DNA of 64,000 nt, from contig NZ_JACAOS010000016.1 of the NCBI RefSeq assembly GCF_013386165.1, positions 458,051 through 522,050 of the forward strand. The letters run 5' to 3'. The notes beneath the pieces were generated by a model. It had not been told where the DNA came from. It searched no databases and worked only from the letters and a program-made list of their open reading frames with translations. The stretch comes from Pseudomonas gingeri (GTDB lineage Bacteria; Pseudomonadota; Gammaproteobacteria; Pseudomonadales; Pseudomonadaceae). Shown piece by piece: positions 49,367-59,023 of this stretch (position 1 is its first letter; every line of letters begins with the position of its first letter). The translations under genes were made by a program, and so were the position numbers.

Positions 49367-52300
49367 CCCTGGCGGTGTGTGCCGCGCTGGCGGCCATGCC
49401 TGGCCTGGCCGCCGAGACCGGCAACCCGCAGTCGTTGCTGATCCAGCAGGGTTACTACTGGCAGGCCAAGGAACATCCGGACCGGGCCGCCGAAGCCTGG
49501 AGCAAGTTGTTGAACCTGTCCCCGGAGCAACCCGACGCGCTCTATGGTCTGGGTCTGATCGACCTGCAACAAAAACGCCTGGACGGCGCCCGCCAGTACC
49601 TGGCGCGGTTGCAGGCGATCAAGCCGTTGCCACGCCTGGCCTTGCAGCTGGAGCAGGATATTGCCCTGAGCCCGGACGACAAACAGCAACTGCTGGAAAA
49701 GGCCCGGGAACTGAGCGATGCCGACGAGCGTGACAAGGCGGTGGCGGTGTACCGGCAGTTGCTCGACGGACATCAGCCGCAAGGCTTGATCGCCCGCGAG
49801 TACTACAACACCCTGGGCTTTGCCACGGGCGGCTGGCCCGAGGCGCGCCTGGGTCTGGAACGGCTGCGTCGGGAACGTCCTGACGACGCTATCCTCGACC
49901 TGTTCCTGGCCCTGCACCTGGCGCGCAACGCCGACAGTCGCCCGGAAGGTATTCAGGCCCTGGCGCGCCTGTCCCACAACCCGGATATCGGCGGCAACGC
50001 CGATGAAACCTGGCGGTTCGCCTTGCAGTGGTTGGGCCCGCCCTCCCGCGACCAGGTGTCGTTGTTCCAGCAGTATCTGCAAGCGCACCCGGACGATACC
50101 GAGATCCGCGCGTTGATGGACAAGGGCATCGCCCAAGGCAGCGGTGGTTCCGCCTGGAAGCGTGACCCGCAGGTGGCCCGCGGTCTCAAGGCCCTCGATG
50201 CCGGTGACATTGCTGGCGCCGAACAGGCCTTGCAGGCCCGTCTCAAGGAACGCCCCAACGACTACGATGCCCTCGGTGGCATGGGGATCGTGCGCCAACA
50301 GCAGAAGCGTCTGGCTGAAGCCGAAACCTACCTGGTACAGGCCTCCCGCCTGCCGGGTGGGGCGCAGTGGAGCGGGGCCCTCGACGACGTCCGCTACTGG
50401 ATCCTGCTGGACAAGGCCGGCGAGGCCCAGCGCGGCGGTCGCCAGGCCCAGGCCCGCGATCTGATCGAACAGGCGATCGCCAAGAACCCCGCCGAACCGG
50501 CCGGCCCCACGGCCTTGGCCAATTGGCAGGCCCAGGCCGGGCAACTGGACGCCGCTGAAGCCGGCTATCGCCAAGTGTTGGCGCGCGCGAAGAATTACCC
50601 TGAGGCCCTTGCCGGGTTGATCAACGTGCTGTCGCGGGCCGGCAAGTCCGATGAGGCATTGCGCCTGATCGACGGATTGTCTCCGGCGGACCAGGCACGC
50701 CTGGCCTCCAGCGTGAAGATTCGCGCCTTGCGCGCGATCCAGGTGGCCAAGCTGGCCGAACATCGTGGTGATCTGCCGGGGGCGCAAAAAGCCTACAAGG
50801 AAGCCCTGGCCGACGACCCGAAAAATCCCTGGACGCGTTTTGCCCTGGCCCGCGTCTACCTGCGCGATGGCCAGACCCAGGTGGCCCGGGACCTGATCGA
50901 TGAACTGCTCAAGCAGCAACCCGATCAGCCCGACGCGCTCTATACCAGCACCTTGCTCTCCGCCGAACTGGGCGAGTGGGTCAAGGCCCAGCGCACCTTG
51001 TCGCGGATTCCGGCAGCCAAGCGCAGCAGCGACATGAATGACATGGAGCTGGATATCCGTTTGCATATCCAGACTGAGCTGGCGGTAGATGTGGCCCGCC
51101 GTGGCCAGCGCCAGGAAGCCTGGGCGCTGTTGTCGCGCAGCGAGCCGTTGGCCGGGCAGAAACCCGAGCGTGTCGCGGTGCTGGCCTCCGCCTATGCCGA
51201 AGCCGGCAATCCGCAGCAGGCCGTGAGCCTGATGCGCCAGGTGCTCGACCATTCGCCGTCGACCCCGGATCTGCAATTGCTCTATGCCGGGGTGCTGCTC
51301 AAGGCCGACCAGGACGCCCAGGCCAGCGATATCCTGCGGGACTTGCAGGGCAAGCCGATGGGTGAGACCGCGAGCAAACGCTACGAAGACCTGCTGTTCC
51401 TCTACCGGATCAAACAGGCCGATGAGCTGCGCGAGAAGAACGATCTGGTGGCCGCCTTCGACATGCTCTCGCCGGCCCTCAAGCAGCGGCCCAACGACAG
51501 CCAAGCGGTGTCATCGCTGGCGCGCATGTATGCCGCCAGCGGCAATACGCAAAAGGCCCGGGAGCTCTATGCACCGCTGATCAAGGCCGATCCGGGGAAT
51601 GCCAAGTTGCAGCTGGGCCTGGCCGATATCGCCCTGCAAGGACGTGACTTCGACCTGGCCGAGCAATCGGTGAAAAAGGCCCTTGAGCTGGAGCCCGGGG
51701 TACCGCAGACCCTGACCGCTTCGGCACGGATCTATCGCGGCATGGGCAAGACCGGTGAGGCCGGCAAGCTGTTGCGCAAGGCCATCGAGATCGAAGACAG
51801 CCAGCGTCAGGAGATCTATGTGGCGGCGGCTCCGCAAGCGCCGGCACAGTCGGCCAACCCTTTTGTCGGTTTGCCCGGCCAGCGCCGGGAGGCAACCGCC
51901 CTGGCGTCGTCTGACCTGGTTCCGCCGCCGATCAATGCCTCTGTCGTTGGCCTCGGTTCGGGCATCGGTACGGGTGATGGCGATGGCGTTCCGTCAGCGC
52001 TCGAGCGCAGGACGGGTGGGAATACCGCGCTCGGTCCGCTCGGTAATATCTACGCCCGCGAAAGCAACCCGCGCCCGGTGTTGAGCCCGGCGCAACAGGC
52101 GTTGAACGAGATCGTCGAAGACCGCACCGGCTATGCCGTCCAGGGCCTGACCGTGCGCAGCAACAATGGCGAGAAAGGCCTGAGCAAGCTGACTGACGTC
52201 GAAACCCCGTTCGAAGTCAGCGTGCCGGTGGGCGATAACAGTGCCAGCATGGCGCTGCAGATCACCCCGGTGTCGTTGTCTTCCGGTAGCCCGAGCGACC

Positions 52301-53241
52301 CGGCCCAGGCGCGTTTCGGTGCCAGTGGCCTGACCCCGGTCGGTTCGCAGAGCGCCAGCGGGGTCGGCGTGGCGGTGGCCTATCGGGACAAGGAGCAAGG
52401 TCTCAAGGCGGATCTGGGCGTCAGTCCGGTGGGCTTTCTCTACAGCACGCCGGTGGGGGGCGTGAGCCTCAATCGGCCGTTCGACGGCAATTCCGACTAC
52501 CGCTACGGCGTGAGTGTTTCGCGCCGGGCGGTCACCGACAGTGTGACCTCTTTTGCCGGCTCCCGTGATCCGCGCACTGGCGACAAGTGGGGCGGTGTCA
52601 CGGCCAACGGCGTACGCGGCGAACTGAGCTATGACGATCAGCAAGTCGGTGCCTACGGCTATGGTTCGGCGCACGTGCTGCAAGGTAACAATGTCGAGTC
52701 GAACAACCGCTTCGAACTGGGCAGTGGTATCTACTGGTACCTGCGCAATGCCCCCGACAGCATCCTCACCCTCGGCCTGAGCGGTTCGGCGCTGACTTAC
52801 GCCAACAACCAGGACTTCTTCACCGTGGGTCACGGCGGTTACTTCAGCCCGCAGACGTTCTTCGCCCTGGGCGTACCGATCAGTTGGTCGCAACGCACCG
52901 AGAACTTCACCTACCGGGTCAAGGGTTCGGTGGGTGTCCAGCATATCGGTCAGGACAGTGCCCAGGTCTTCCCCGGTAACAGCAATTTGCAACCGCAGGC
53001 CACGGCCGCCGGGCTCACAGGTTACGGCAGCGAGAACAAGACGGGGGTTGGCTACAGTCTCAATGCGGCGGGTGAATACCGGTTCGGCTCGCGCTTCTTC
53101 CTGGGCGGCACGGTGGGCCTGGACAACGCCAGCGACTACCGGCAGTTCAGCGGTGGCCTGTATCTGCGCTACACCTTCGAGAACATGACCGGGCCCATGA
53201 CCCTGCCGGTCAGCCCTTTCGGTTCCCCTTATTCGAATTGA
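49348..53241 (+). CDS. bcsC: Cellulose export protein BcsC (WssE): TPR scaffold and outer-membrane channel
   Basis: 1297 residues. After a signal peptide (1-21) comes a long TPR solenoid (about 25-840; repeats such as NPQSLLIQQGYYWQAKEHPDRAAE, LQARLKERPNDYDALGGMGIV), then a linker and the BCSC C-terminal 16-strand barrel (about 910-1297; NPRPVLSPAQQALNEIVEDRTGYAV to a terminal aromatic-rich strand). TPRs span the periplasm and the barrel exports cellulose. ATG 49348 lies within bcsZ; its ribosome site GGGAG is 7-11 bases upstream. Full length for the family. Confidence 0.96.
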   Translation: MRQQTLALAVCAALAAMPGLAAETGNPQSLLIQQGYYWQAKEHPDRAAEAWSKLLNLSPEQPDALYGLGLIDLQQKRLDGARQYLARLQAIKPLPRLALQLEQDIALSPDDKQQLLEKARELSDADERDKAVAVYRQLLDGHQPQGLIAREYYNTLGFATGGWPEARLGLERLRRERPDDAILDLFLALHLARNADSRPEGIQALARLSHNPDIGGNADETWRFALQWLGPPSRDQVSLFQQYLQAHPDDTEIRALMDKGIAQGSGGSAWKRDPQVARGLKALDAGDIAGAEQALQARLKERPNDYDALGGMGIVRQQQKRLAEAETYLVQASRLPGGAQWSGALDDVRYWILLDKAGEAQRGGRQAQARDLIEQAIAKNPAEPAGPTALANWQAQAGQLDAAEAGYRQVLARAKNYPEALAGLINVLSRAGKSDEALRLIDGLSPADQARLASSVKIRALRAIQVAKLAEHRGDLPGAQKAYKEALADDPKNPWTRFALARVYLRDGQTQVARDLIDELLKQQPDQPDALYTSTLLSAELGEWVKAQRTLSRIPAAKRSSDMNDMELDIRLHIQTELAVDVARRGQRQEAWALLSRSEPLAGQKPERVAVLASAYAEAGNPQQAVSLMRQVLDHSPSTPDLQLLYAGVLLKADQDAQASDILRDLQGKPMGETASKRYEDLLFLYRIKQADELREKNDLVAAFDMLSPALKQRPNDSQAVSSLARMYAASGNTQKARELYAPLIKADPGNAKLQLGLADIALQGRDFDLAEQSVKKALELEPGVPQTLTASARIYRGMGKTGEAGKLLRKAIEIEDSQRQEIYVAAAPQAPAQSANPFVGLPGQRREATALASSDLVPPPINASVVGLGSGIGTGDGDGVPSALERRTGGNTALGPLGNIYARESNPRPVLSPAQQALNEIVEDRTGYAVQGLTVRSNNGEKGLSKLTDVETPFEVSVPVGDNSASMALQITPVSLSSGSPSDPAQARFGASGLTPVGSQSASGVGVAVAYRDKEQGLKADLGVSPVGFLYSTPVGGVSLNRPFDGNSDYRYGVSVSRRAVTDSVTSFAGSRDPRTGDKWGGVTANGVRGELSYDDQQVGAYGYGSAHVLQGNNVESNNRFELGSGIYWYLRNAPDSILTLGLSGSALTYANNQDFFTVGHGGYFSPQTFFALGVPISWSQRTENFTYRVKGSVGVQHIGQDSAQVFPGNSNLQPQATAAGLTGYGSENKTGVGYSLNAAGEYRFGSRFFLGGTVGLDNASDYRQFSGGLYLRYTFENMTGPMTLPVSPFGSPYSN

Positions 53242-53259
53242 TGCAACGAGGAATAATTG

Positions 53260-53946
53260 ATGGCTTCTTCTGTACTGGCTGGTTTGACCTTGCTCGTGAT
53301 TGGCGAAAGCCACATGAGTTTTCCCGACTCGCTGATGAACCCGCTCTACGACAACCTCACCCAGCAAGGTGCCCAGGTTCACGCCATCGGTGCCTGTGGC
53401 GCCAACCCGGCGGACTGGGTCACGCCCAAGCTGAAACTCGATTGCGGGGCGATCCGCGAGCCGGGCGAGAAGATCAAGGTGATGAGCCGCGGAACCCTCG
53501 ACACGCAGCCGATCAAGGACGTGATCGCCAAAGACAAGCCGGACCTGGTGGTGCTGATCATGGGCGACACCATGGCCTCCTATAAAACCACGCCGTTTCC
53601 CAAGGTCTGGGCTTACCAGAGCGTCACCGCGCTGACCAAGCAGATCGCCGACAGCGGCGCCAAATGTGTGTGGGTCGGCCCGGCCTGGGGCAAGGCCAAC
53701 GGCAGCAACACCAACGAAAACCAGTACGGCAAGAACCAGGTCCGTACCCAGTTGGTGGCGGGCACCCTGGCCAATATGGTCGCGCCGTGCACCTACATCG
53801 ACTCGACCAAGTTTTCCAAGCCTGGCGAGTGGACCACCTCCGACGGCCAACACTTCACCATCGCCGGTTACAAGTTGTGGGCGGCGGCCATCGGCAAATC
53901 GTTGAACGAACTGCCCGCCGCGGCCGTGAAAGGAGCTGCACAGTGA
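53260..53946 (+). CDS. wssF: Cellulose acetylation protein WssF (SGNH-like)
   Basis: 228 residues. The N-terminus has a hydrophobic strand leading to IGESH (Gly15-His18), a variant of the GDSx nucleophile block of SGNH hydrolases. The Asp-x-x-His block is DGQHFT (Asp195, His198), with VGPAWGKANG between. In P. fluorescens SBW25, WssF acts with WssGHI in acetylating cellulose. ATG 53260 is set by GAGGAA 7-12 bases upstream. No cleavable signal peptide is obvious, which is odd for a periplasmic acetylation factor. It overlaps wssG (GTGA). Confidence 0.88.
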   Translation: MASSVLAGLTLLVIGESHMSFPDSLMNPLYDNLTQQGAQVHAIGACGANPADWVTPKLKLDCGAIREPGEKIKVMSRGTLDTQPIKDVIAKDKPDLVVLIMGDTMASYKTTPFPKVWAYQSVTALTKQIADSGAKCVWVGPAWGKANGSNTNENQYGKNQVRTQLVAGTLANMVAPCTYIDSTKFSKPGEWTTSDGQHFTIAGYKLWAAAIGKSLNELPAAAVKGAAQ

Positions 53947-54620
53947 AACGGATTTTCAATGCCGTTGGCACTCTGGCCGGTCTGGCCCTGAGTGCCAGTG
54001 CGTTCAGTGCACCGATTGCCCTGTACCCCACCGGCCCGTCCCAGGATTCGGCCTACCTGCGTTTCGTCAACGCGGTCGACACCACCCTGGAGCTGACCCC
54101 GGAAGGGGCGGCCAGCAGCTTGAAGCTGGAACATGGCCAGGCGGTCAGCGGCTTTATCCCGGTGTCCGGCGGCCAGCCGATCAGGGGCACCTTGAGCCGC
54201 GACGGCAAAAGCGTGCCACTGGACGTGAAGGTGAACGCCGGCGATTTCGCCACGGTGTTCGCCCTGGCGGATGCCAAGCAAGGCATTCGCCAAGTGGTGG
54301 TCAGCGAAGCCTTCGATATCCCCAACCAGCTCAAGGCCTCGTTGGCGCTCTTCGACGCCGACTCCGGTTGCAGCGATGCGCGGATCAACCTGGCCGGGCG
54401 TGATGTCGACCTGTTCCAGAAGGCGCCTGCGGGCAATCCCCGGCGTCAGGAGCTGAACCCGCGGCCATCGCTGGCGGTGCAGTTGGTCTGTGCCGGCAGC
54501 CCGGTGGGTTCGGCGGTCGAACTCGGCGCACTGGAGGCAAACAAGCGCTACAGTTTGTTACTACTGCCATCGTCGTCGGGGCCGCGCCTGATTACCGCCA
54601 CGGATAGCTTGTCCAACTGA
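53943..54620 (+). CDS. wssG: AlgF-like cellulose acetylation protein WssG
   Basis: 225 residues, signal peptide (1-23, LAGLALSASAFSAP), AlgF family: IALYPTGPSQDSAYLRFVNA and AVSGFIPVSGG resemble the periplasmic alginate acetylation protein AlgF. It probably relays or positions acetyl transfer with WssH and WssI. The GTG start has AAAGGAGCT 7-15 bases upstream and overlaps the wssF stop. Two Cys, DSGCSDARI and QLVCAGSP, may form a disulfide. Confidence 0.9.
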   Translation: MKRIFNAVGTLAGLALSASAFSAPIALYPTGPSQDSAYLRFVNAVDTTLELTPEGAASSLKLEHGQAVSGFIPVSGGQPIRGTLSRDGKSVPLDVKVNAGDFATVFALADAKQGIRQVVVSEAFDIPNQLKASLALFDADSGCSDARINLAGRDVDLFQKAPAGNPRRQELNPRPSLAVQLVCAGSPVGSAVELGALEANKRYSLLLLPSSSGPRLITATDSLSN

Positions 54621-54639
54621 ATCGGAAGCGCCCGTTGCC

Positions 54640-56055
54640 ATGGTTTTCGCCTCGCTTGAATTCCTGACGCTGTTCCTGCCAGCTTTTCTGCTGGTCTATG
54701 CGCTGGCCCGACCGGGCTGGCGTAACGTCATCCTGTTGATCGGCAGTTGGCTGTTCTATGGCTGGCTGAGCCCGCTGTTCCTGTTCCTGCACATGGTGCT
54801 GACCCTGCTGGCTTGGGTCGGCGGCCTGCTGGTGGACCGCTCGCGGGAGGATTCACGGGGGCGGATACGGCTGCTGATCGCGCTGATCGTGATCAACACC
54901 GCCGTGCTCTGCTGGTACAAGTACGCGAATATTCTCGCTGGAACCTGGAACCAGCTGATCACCTACTACGGTGCGATGCCCATGGCCTGGCAGCGGGTGG
55001 CCTTGCCGGCGGGGTTGTCGTTCATTGTCCTGCAGGCGATTTCCTACCTGGTGGATGTGCACCGGCATGTGGTGCCGGTGGAGCGCAGCTTCATCAATTA
55101 CGCCACGTACATTTCCATGTTCGGCCACTCGATTGCCGGTCCCATCATTCGTTATGACTGGGTCCGCCGGGAGCTGAACCAGCGCTATTTCAACTGGATG
55201 AATTTCTCCCTGGGCGCCCGCCGCTTCATGATCGGCATGTGCATGAAAGTGCTGGTGGCCGACACCTTGTCGCCGCTGGTGGACGTGGCCTTTCACCTGG
55301 ACAATCCCTCCTTCGTCGACGCCTGGATCGGTTGCCTGGCGTATTCGCTGCAACTGTTTTTCGACTTCGCCGGCTACAGTGCCATGGCCATCGGCCTGGG
55401 CTTGATGCTGGGCTTTCACTTTCCGGAAAACTTCAATCGCCCGTACCTGGCCTACAGCATCCAGGACTTCTGGCGGCGTTGGCACCTGTCGTTGTCCAGC
55501 TGGTTGCGCGACTACCTGTACATTGCCCTGGGTGGCAATCGCAAAGGCGTGTGGAAGACCTATCGCAATCTGTTCCTGACCATGGCCATTGCCGGACTCT
55601 GGCATGGCGGCGACAGCTGGAACTACCTGATCTGGGGCTCGGCCCATGGCGTGGCGTTGTGCGTCGACCGGGCCTGGTCGCGTTCCAGCCTGCCGGGCCT
55701 GCCGCTCTGGGCCTGCCACGTGGCCACGCTGTTGTTCGTGTGCCTGGCCTGGACCTTGTTCCGTTCGCCGGACTTCGCCACGGCCCTGAGCATGTATGGC
55801 GGCCAGTTCGGTCAGCACGGTTTTGCCCTGGGCGATGCCCTGGCCGTGACCTTGCGTCCGGTGCACGGCTTGGCGGCGTTGCTCGGGCTGGCGTGCATCC
55901 TCGCGCCGCTGTTGCAGCCCCGTGTGGAAAGACGCTTCGCAGGCAACGAATTGTTCGTGTTGGCTGCGGCCCTTTGGCCCGTGCTCGGGTTCATGCTGTC
56001 GTTCGCTCTGATCGCCAGCCGTGAAGCCGTGCCCTTTCTGTACTTTCAATTCTGA
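54640..56055 (+). CDS. wssH: MBOAT O-acyltransferase WssH (AlgI-like)
   Basis: 471 residues, about 11 TM helices, membrane-bound O-acyltransferase family. Signatures: FNRPYLAYSIQDFWRRWHLSLSSWLRDYLYI and the catalytic His in LTMAIAGLWHGGDSWNYLIWG (about 322). Like AlgI it should move acetyl groups across the inner membrane for transfer to cellulose. It lies 19 bases after wssG, and its stop overlaps the wssI start (TGATG). Confidence 0.94.
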   Translation: MVFASLEFLTLFLPAFLLVYALARPGWRNVILLIGSWLFYGWLSPLFLFLHMVLTLLAWVGGLLVDRSREDSRGRIRLLIALIVINTAVLCWYKYANILAGTWNQLITYYGAMPMAWQRVALPAGLSFIVLQAISYLVDVHRHVVPVERSFINYATYISMFGHSIAGPIIRYDWVRRELNQRYFNWMNFSLGARRFMIGMCMKVLVADTLSPLVDVAFHLDNPSFVDAWIGCLAYSLQLFFDFAGYSAMAIGLGLMLGFHFPENFNRPYLAYSIQDFWRRWHLSLSSWLRDYLYIALGGNRKGVWKTYRNLFLTMAIAGLWHGGDSWNYLIWGSAHGVALCVDRAWSRSSLPGLPLWACHVATLLFVCLAWTLFRSPDFATALSMYGGQFGQHGFALGDALAVTLRPVHGLAALLGLACILAPLLQPRVERRFAGNELFVLAAALWPVLGFMLSFALIASREAVPFLYFQF

Positions 56056-57200
56056 TGAACCAGCCAACGCAATCCCCGTCCGTTGCCCCCACGCCGCCCA
56101 GTGCGCTGGCGATGCGCGCCAGTCCCCTGGCGGGCGTGGTATTCACTCTGTTCCTGGCGCTGGGGGCGTTGTCCTGCGTCTGGCTGATGATCAAGGGTAC
56201 GATCGAGTTCGTGCCCAAGGTGGTCACGCCGGACATGCTCCTGCATGGCGAGATCACCCACCGTTTCGCCAAGACCTTGTCAGATGCACCGCTGCCCAAG
56301 GAGGCCGCCGACCTCGAACGCGGCGGCAGTTGGCTGACCGTCGGCGACCTCGGGCCACGGGTGCGCGAAGGTTGCCCGGACTGGTTGTTCCTGAGTGACG
56401 AACTGCGTTGGAACCGTAATGCGGCGGCCAATGCCGAGGCCAAGGCGCAGGCGGTGCTGGATTTGCGCCAGGCGTTGAACAAGCGCGGTATTGCGTTGCT
56501 GGTGGCGGTGGTGCCGGACAAGAGCCGAATCGTCGCGGCGCAGTTGTGCTCGCTCAGGCGGCCGGCGGCGTTTCAAGCACGGATTGCCACCTGGCTGAGC
56601 GCGCTGCAAGGAGCGGGCGTGGCAGCGGTAGATCTGACTCCGAGCTTGCAGCCGCTGGGCGAGGGCGCTTACCTGCGCACCGATACCCACTGGAGCGAGG
56701 CCGGGGCCAAGGCGGCGGCGGGGCGGATTGCCGGGGCGGTCGCTGCCTTGAAGTTCGTGGTGACGCCGCACAAGAACTACGAGCTGAGTGCGCAAGCCAG
56801 TGCGCTGCGTCCGGGTGACCTGGTGCGGCTGGCGGGGATCGACTGGCTGCCGTTGGCGGCGCAGCCCAAGGCTGAGCGCGTGGCGGCGACGCAGTTCAAG
56901 GAGCGCGCTGATGCGGCGGCGGGGGACAACCTTGATGATCTGTTTGGTGACGACAATCTGCCGAACACGGCGTTGATCGGCACATCGTTCTCGCGCAACT
57001 CGAATTTTGTCGGATTCCTGGAGGCTGCCGTGGGCGCGCCGGTGGGGAATTTCGCCAAGGATGGTGGCGAGTTTTCCGGGGCGGCGAAAGCCTACTTCGA
57101 CAGCCCGGCGTTCAAGCAGACGCCGCCGAAGTTGCTGATCTGGGAGATTCCGGAGCGGGATCTGCAGACGCCGTATGATGGCGGTGTGCGGTTACCGTGA
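56055..57200 (+). CDS. wssI: AlgJ/AlgX-like cellulose O-acetyltransferase WssI
   Basis: 381 residues: one N-terminal TM helix/signal anchor (about 20-45, VVFTLFLALGALSCVWLMI) and an SGNH-like acetyltransferase domain. The active site is complete: Asp210 and His212 in RTDTHWSEAG, and the nucleophile Ser in GTSFSRN (about 309-315). VAVVPDKSRI is also typical of AlgJ/AlgX. Acts in the periplasm as the likely final acetyl donor to cellulose. Last gene of the operon; a REPIN follows 40 bases later. No wssJ is present downstream. Confidence 0.92.
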   Translation: MNQPTQSPSVAPTPPSALAMRASPLAGVVFTLFLALGALSCVWLMIKGTIEFVPKVVTPDMLLHGEITHRFAKTLSDAPLPKEAADLERGGSWLTVGDLGPRVREGCPDWLFLSDELRWNRNAAANAEAKAQAVLDLRQALNKRGIALLVAVVPDKSRIVAAQLCSLRRPAAFQARIATWLSALQGAGVAAVDLTPSLQPLGEGAYLRTDTHWSEAGAKAAAGRIAGAVAALKFVVTPHKNYELSAQASALRPGDLVRLAGIDWLPLAAQPKAERVAATQFKERADAAAGDNLDDLFGDDNLPNTALIGTSFSRNSNFVGFLEAAVGAPVGNFAKDGGEFSGAAKAYFDSPAFKQTPPKLLIWEIPERDLQTPYDGGVRLP

Positions 57201-57239
57201 GTGGGGTGAGGGGCAGAGGGATAGACCGCGTTATCGTTC

Positions 57240-57328
57240 ATCGCGAGCAAGCTTGCTCCTACAGAATGGTGTCGTACCGCAGCGTTGGGAACGACATCGC
57301 CCCTGTAGGAGCAAGCTTGCTCGCGATG
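57240..57328. repeat. REPIN (paired inverted REP elements)
   Basis: Left arm TCGCGAGCAAGCTTGCTCCT (from 57241) and right arm AGGAGCAAGCTTGCTCGCGA are inverted around a spacer of about 40 bases. It separates the wss operon from the convergent permease gene. No other terminator is seen after wssI. Confidence 0.93.
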
Positions 57329-57401
57329 CAGGCGACGCGCTCCCCCGGTTAAACCGCCGCGGCCGTTCGGATATCGCTATCCGTGTGTGCGAAGCTAGGT
57401 T

Positions 57402-58802
57402 TCAGCTAACGGCCCGCGTCCGGCCCTTGGCCAGCCGCAAGCGGTACAGCCCATAGATGAACAGCACCCAAAACGGCATCACGTACACCGACACACTGAT
57501 CCCCGGAATCATCAGCATCACCGCCAGGATCAGCGCGACAAAGGCCAGGCACAGGTAATTGCTGAACGGCGTCCAGAACGCCTTGAAGCCCGGCACCACG
57601 CCTTGTTTTTCCATGGCCTTGCGGAATTTCAGGTGGGTCAGGCTGATCACGATCCAGTTGATGATCAACGCCGCCACCACCAGCGCCATCAACAACTCCA
57701 GCGCTTCATGGGGCGCCACGTAGTTGACCACCACGCAGAGCAGGGTCACCAGCGCCGAGACGCCGATCGCCCGTACCGGCACGCCTTGCTTGTTCAGTTT
57801 CATCAGCGATTTCGGCGCATCGCCTTGCTCGGCCAGGCCGAACAGCATGCGGCTGTTGCAGTAGACGCCGCTGTTGTAGACCGACAGCGCGGCAGTCAGC
57901 ACCACCACGTTGAGGATCTGCGCCGCCGTGTCACTGCCGATCAGGGCGAAGATCTGCACGAACGGGCTGCCGCTGTAGGCATCGCCGGAAGCGCCGAGGG
58001 TGGTCAGCAACTGGTCCCATGGGTACAACGACAGCAACACGGTGAGGGCGCCGACGTAGAAGATCAGAATCCGCAACACCACCTGGTTGATCGCCTTGGG
58101 GATCACCTTGCGTGGTTCGCTGGCCTCGGCGGCGGTGATGCCCACCAACTCCAGGCCACCGAAGGAAAACATGATGAAGCACAGCGCCATCAGCAGGCCG
58201 CTGAAACCATTGGGGAAGAACCCGCCGTGGCTCCACAGGTTGCTGACCGAAGCCTGCGGGCCGCCGGTGCCGCTGATCAGCAGGTAGCAACCGAGGGCGA
58301 TCATGCCGATGATTGCCACGACCTTGATGATCGCGAACCAGAATTCGGTTTCGCCGAACACCTTCACATTGGTCAGGTTGATCAGGTTGACCAGCACGAA
58401 GAACACCGCCGCGCTGACCCAGGACGGCACATCCGGCCACCAGAACTGCACGTACTTGCCGACGGCCGTGAGTTCGGCCATGCCCACCAGTACGTAGAGC
58501 ACCCAGTAGTTCCAGCCGCAGAGGAAACCCGCGTAGCCGCCCCAGTATTTATGGGCGAAGTGGCTGAACGAACCGGCTACCGGTTCTTCGACGATCATTT
58601 CGCCGAGCTGGCGCATGATCAGGAATGCGACGAAACCGCAGATCGCATAACCGAGGATCATCGCCGGGCCTGCGGACTTGAGGACGCCGGCCGAGCCCAG
58701 AAACAGCCCGGTGCCGATGGCCCCGCCCAGGGAAATCAGCTGGATATGGCGGTTTTTCAGGCCGCGCTTGAGCAAACCCGGTGTCAGGTTTTCACCCGTC
58801 AT
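57402..58802 (-). CDS. aroP: Aromatic amino acid permease (AroP-like)
   Basis: Inner-membrane proton symporter of the amino acid-polyamine-organocation family. 466 residues, 12 TM helices. The N-terminus LKRGLKNRHIQLISLGGAIGTGLFLGSAGVL and the segment VEEPVAGSFSHFAHKYWG..GWNYWVLYVLVGMAELTAVGKY agree closely with what I recall of E. coli AroP, supporting uptake of Phe, Tyr and Trp. PheP or related amino acid permeases are alternatives. ATG 58802 has GAAGG upstream. Single gene. Confidence 0.88.
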   Translation of the reverse strand: MTGENLTPGLLKRGLKNRHIQLISLGGAIGTGLFLGSAGVLKSAGPAMILGYAICGFVAFLIMRQLGEMIVEEPVAGSFSHFAHKYWGGYAGFLCGWNYWVLYVLVGMAELTAVGKYVQFWWPDVPSWVSAAVFFVLVNLINLTNVKVFGETEFWFAIIKVVAIIGMIALGCYLLISGTGGPQASVSNLWSHGGFFPNGFSGLLMALCFIMFSFGGLELVGITAAEASEPRKVIPKAINQVVLRILIFYVGALTVLLSLYPWDQLLTTLGASGDAYSGSPFVQIFALIGSDTAAQILNVVVLTAALSVYNSGVYCNSRMLFGLAEQGDAPKSLMKLNKQGVPVRAIGVSALVTLLCVVVNYVAPHEALELLMALVVAALIINWIVISLTHLKFRKAMEKQGVVPGFKAFWTPFSNYLCLAFVALILAVMLMIPGISVSVYVMPFWVLFIYGLYRLRLAKGRTRAVS

Positions 58803-59023
58803 TGCTTCACCTTCTCTAGTTTTTCTTCTCGGTGTCGTCCTGAGCGGGCCAGGCGTGCAACCGGTACTGATGCTCGACATAAGCGGCGTGGATATTAAAT
58901 CCCGAAGGTGCGGGGCTCAAGTATTACGCGGGTTCGAGGGGGAAATAGAGAAGAAACTGTAGGATCGTGACGGGCCTTGAAGGTGTTGGGTCCACCTTCG
59001 AGGCTGGCGCGCAGGGCTCTGTT

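Noticed and set aside
49363..51504. A 713-codon minus-strand frame opposite bcsC
   Set aside because: Shadow of the TPR-coding part of bcsC.
58979..58999. A perfect GAAGGTG / CACCTTC hairpin downstream of the small mlaA-linked gene
   Set aside because: No T-run on either side, so not called a terminator; a 7-bp hairpin is expected by chance in GC-rich DNA.
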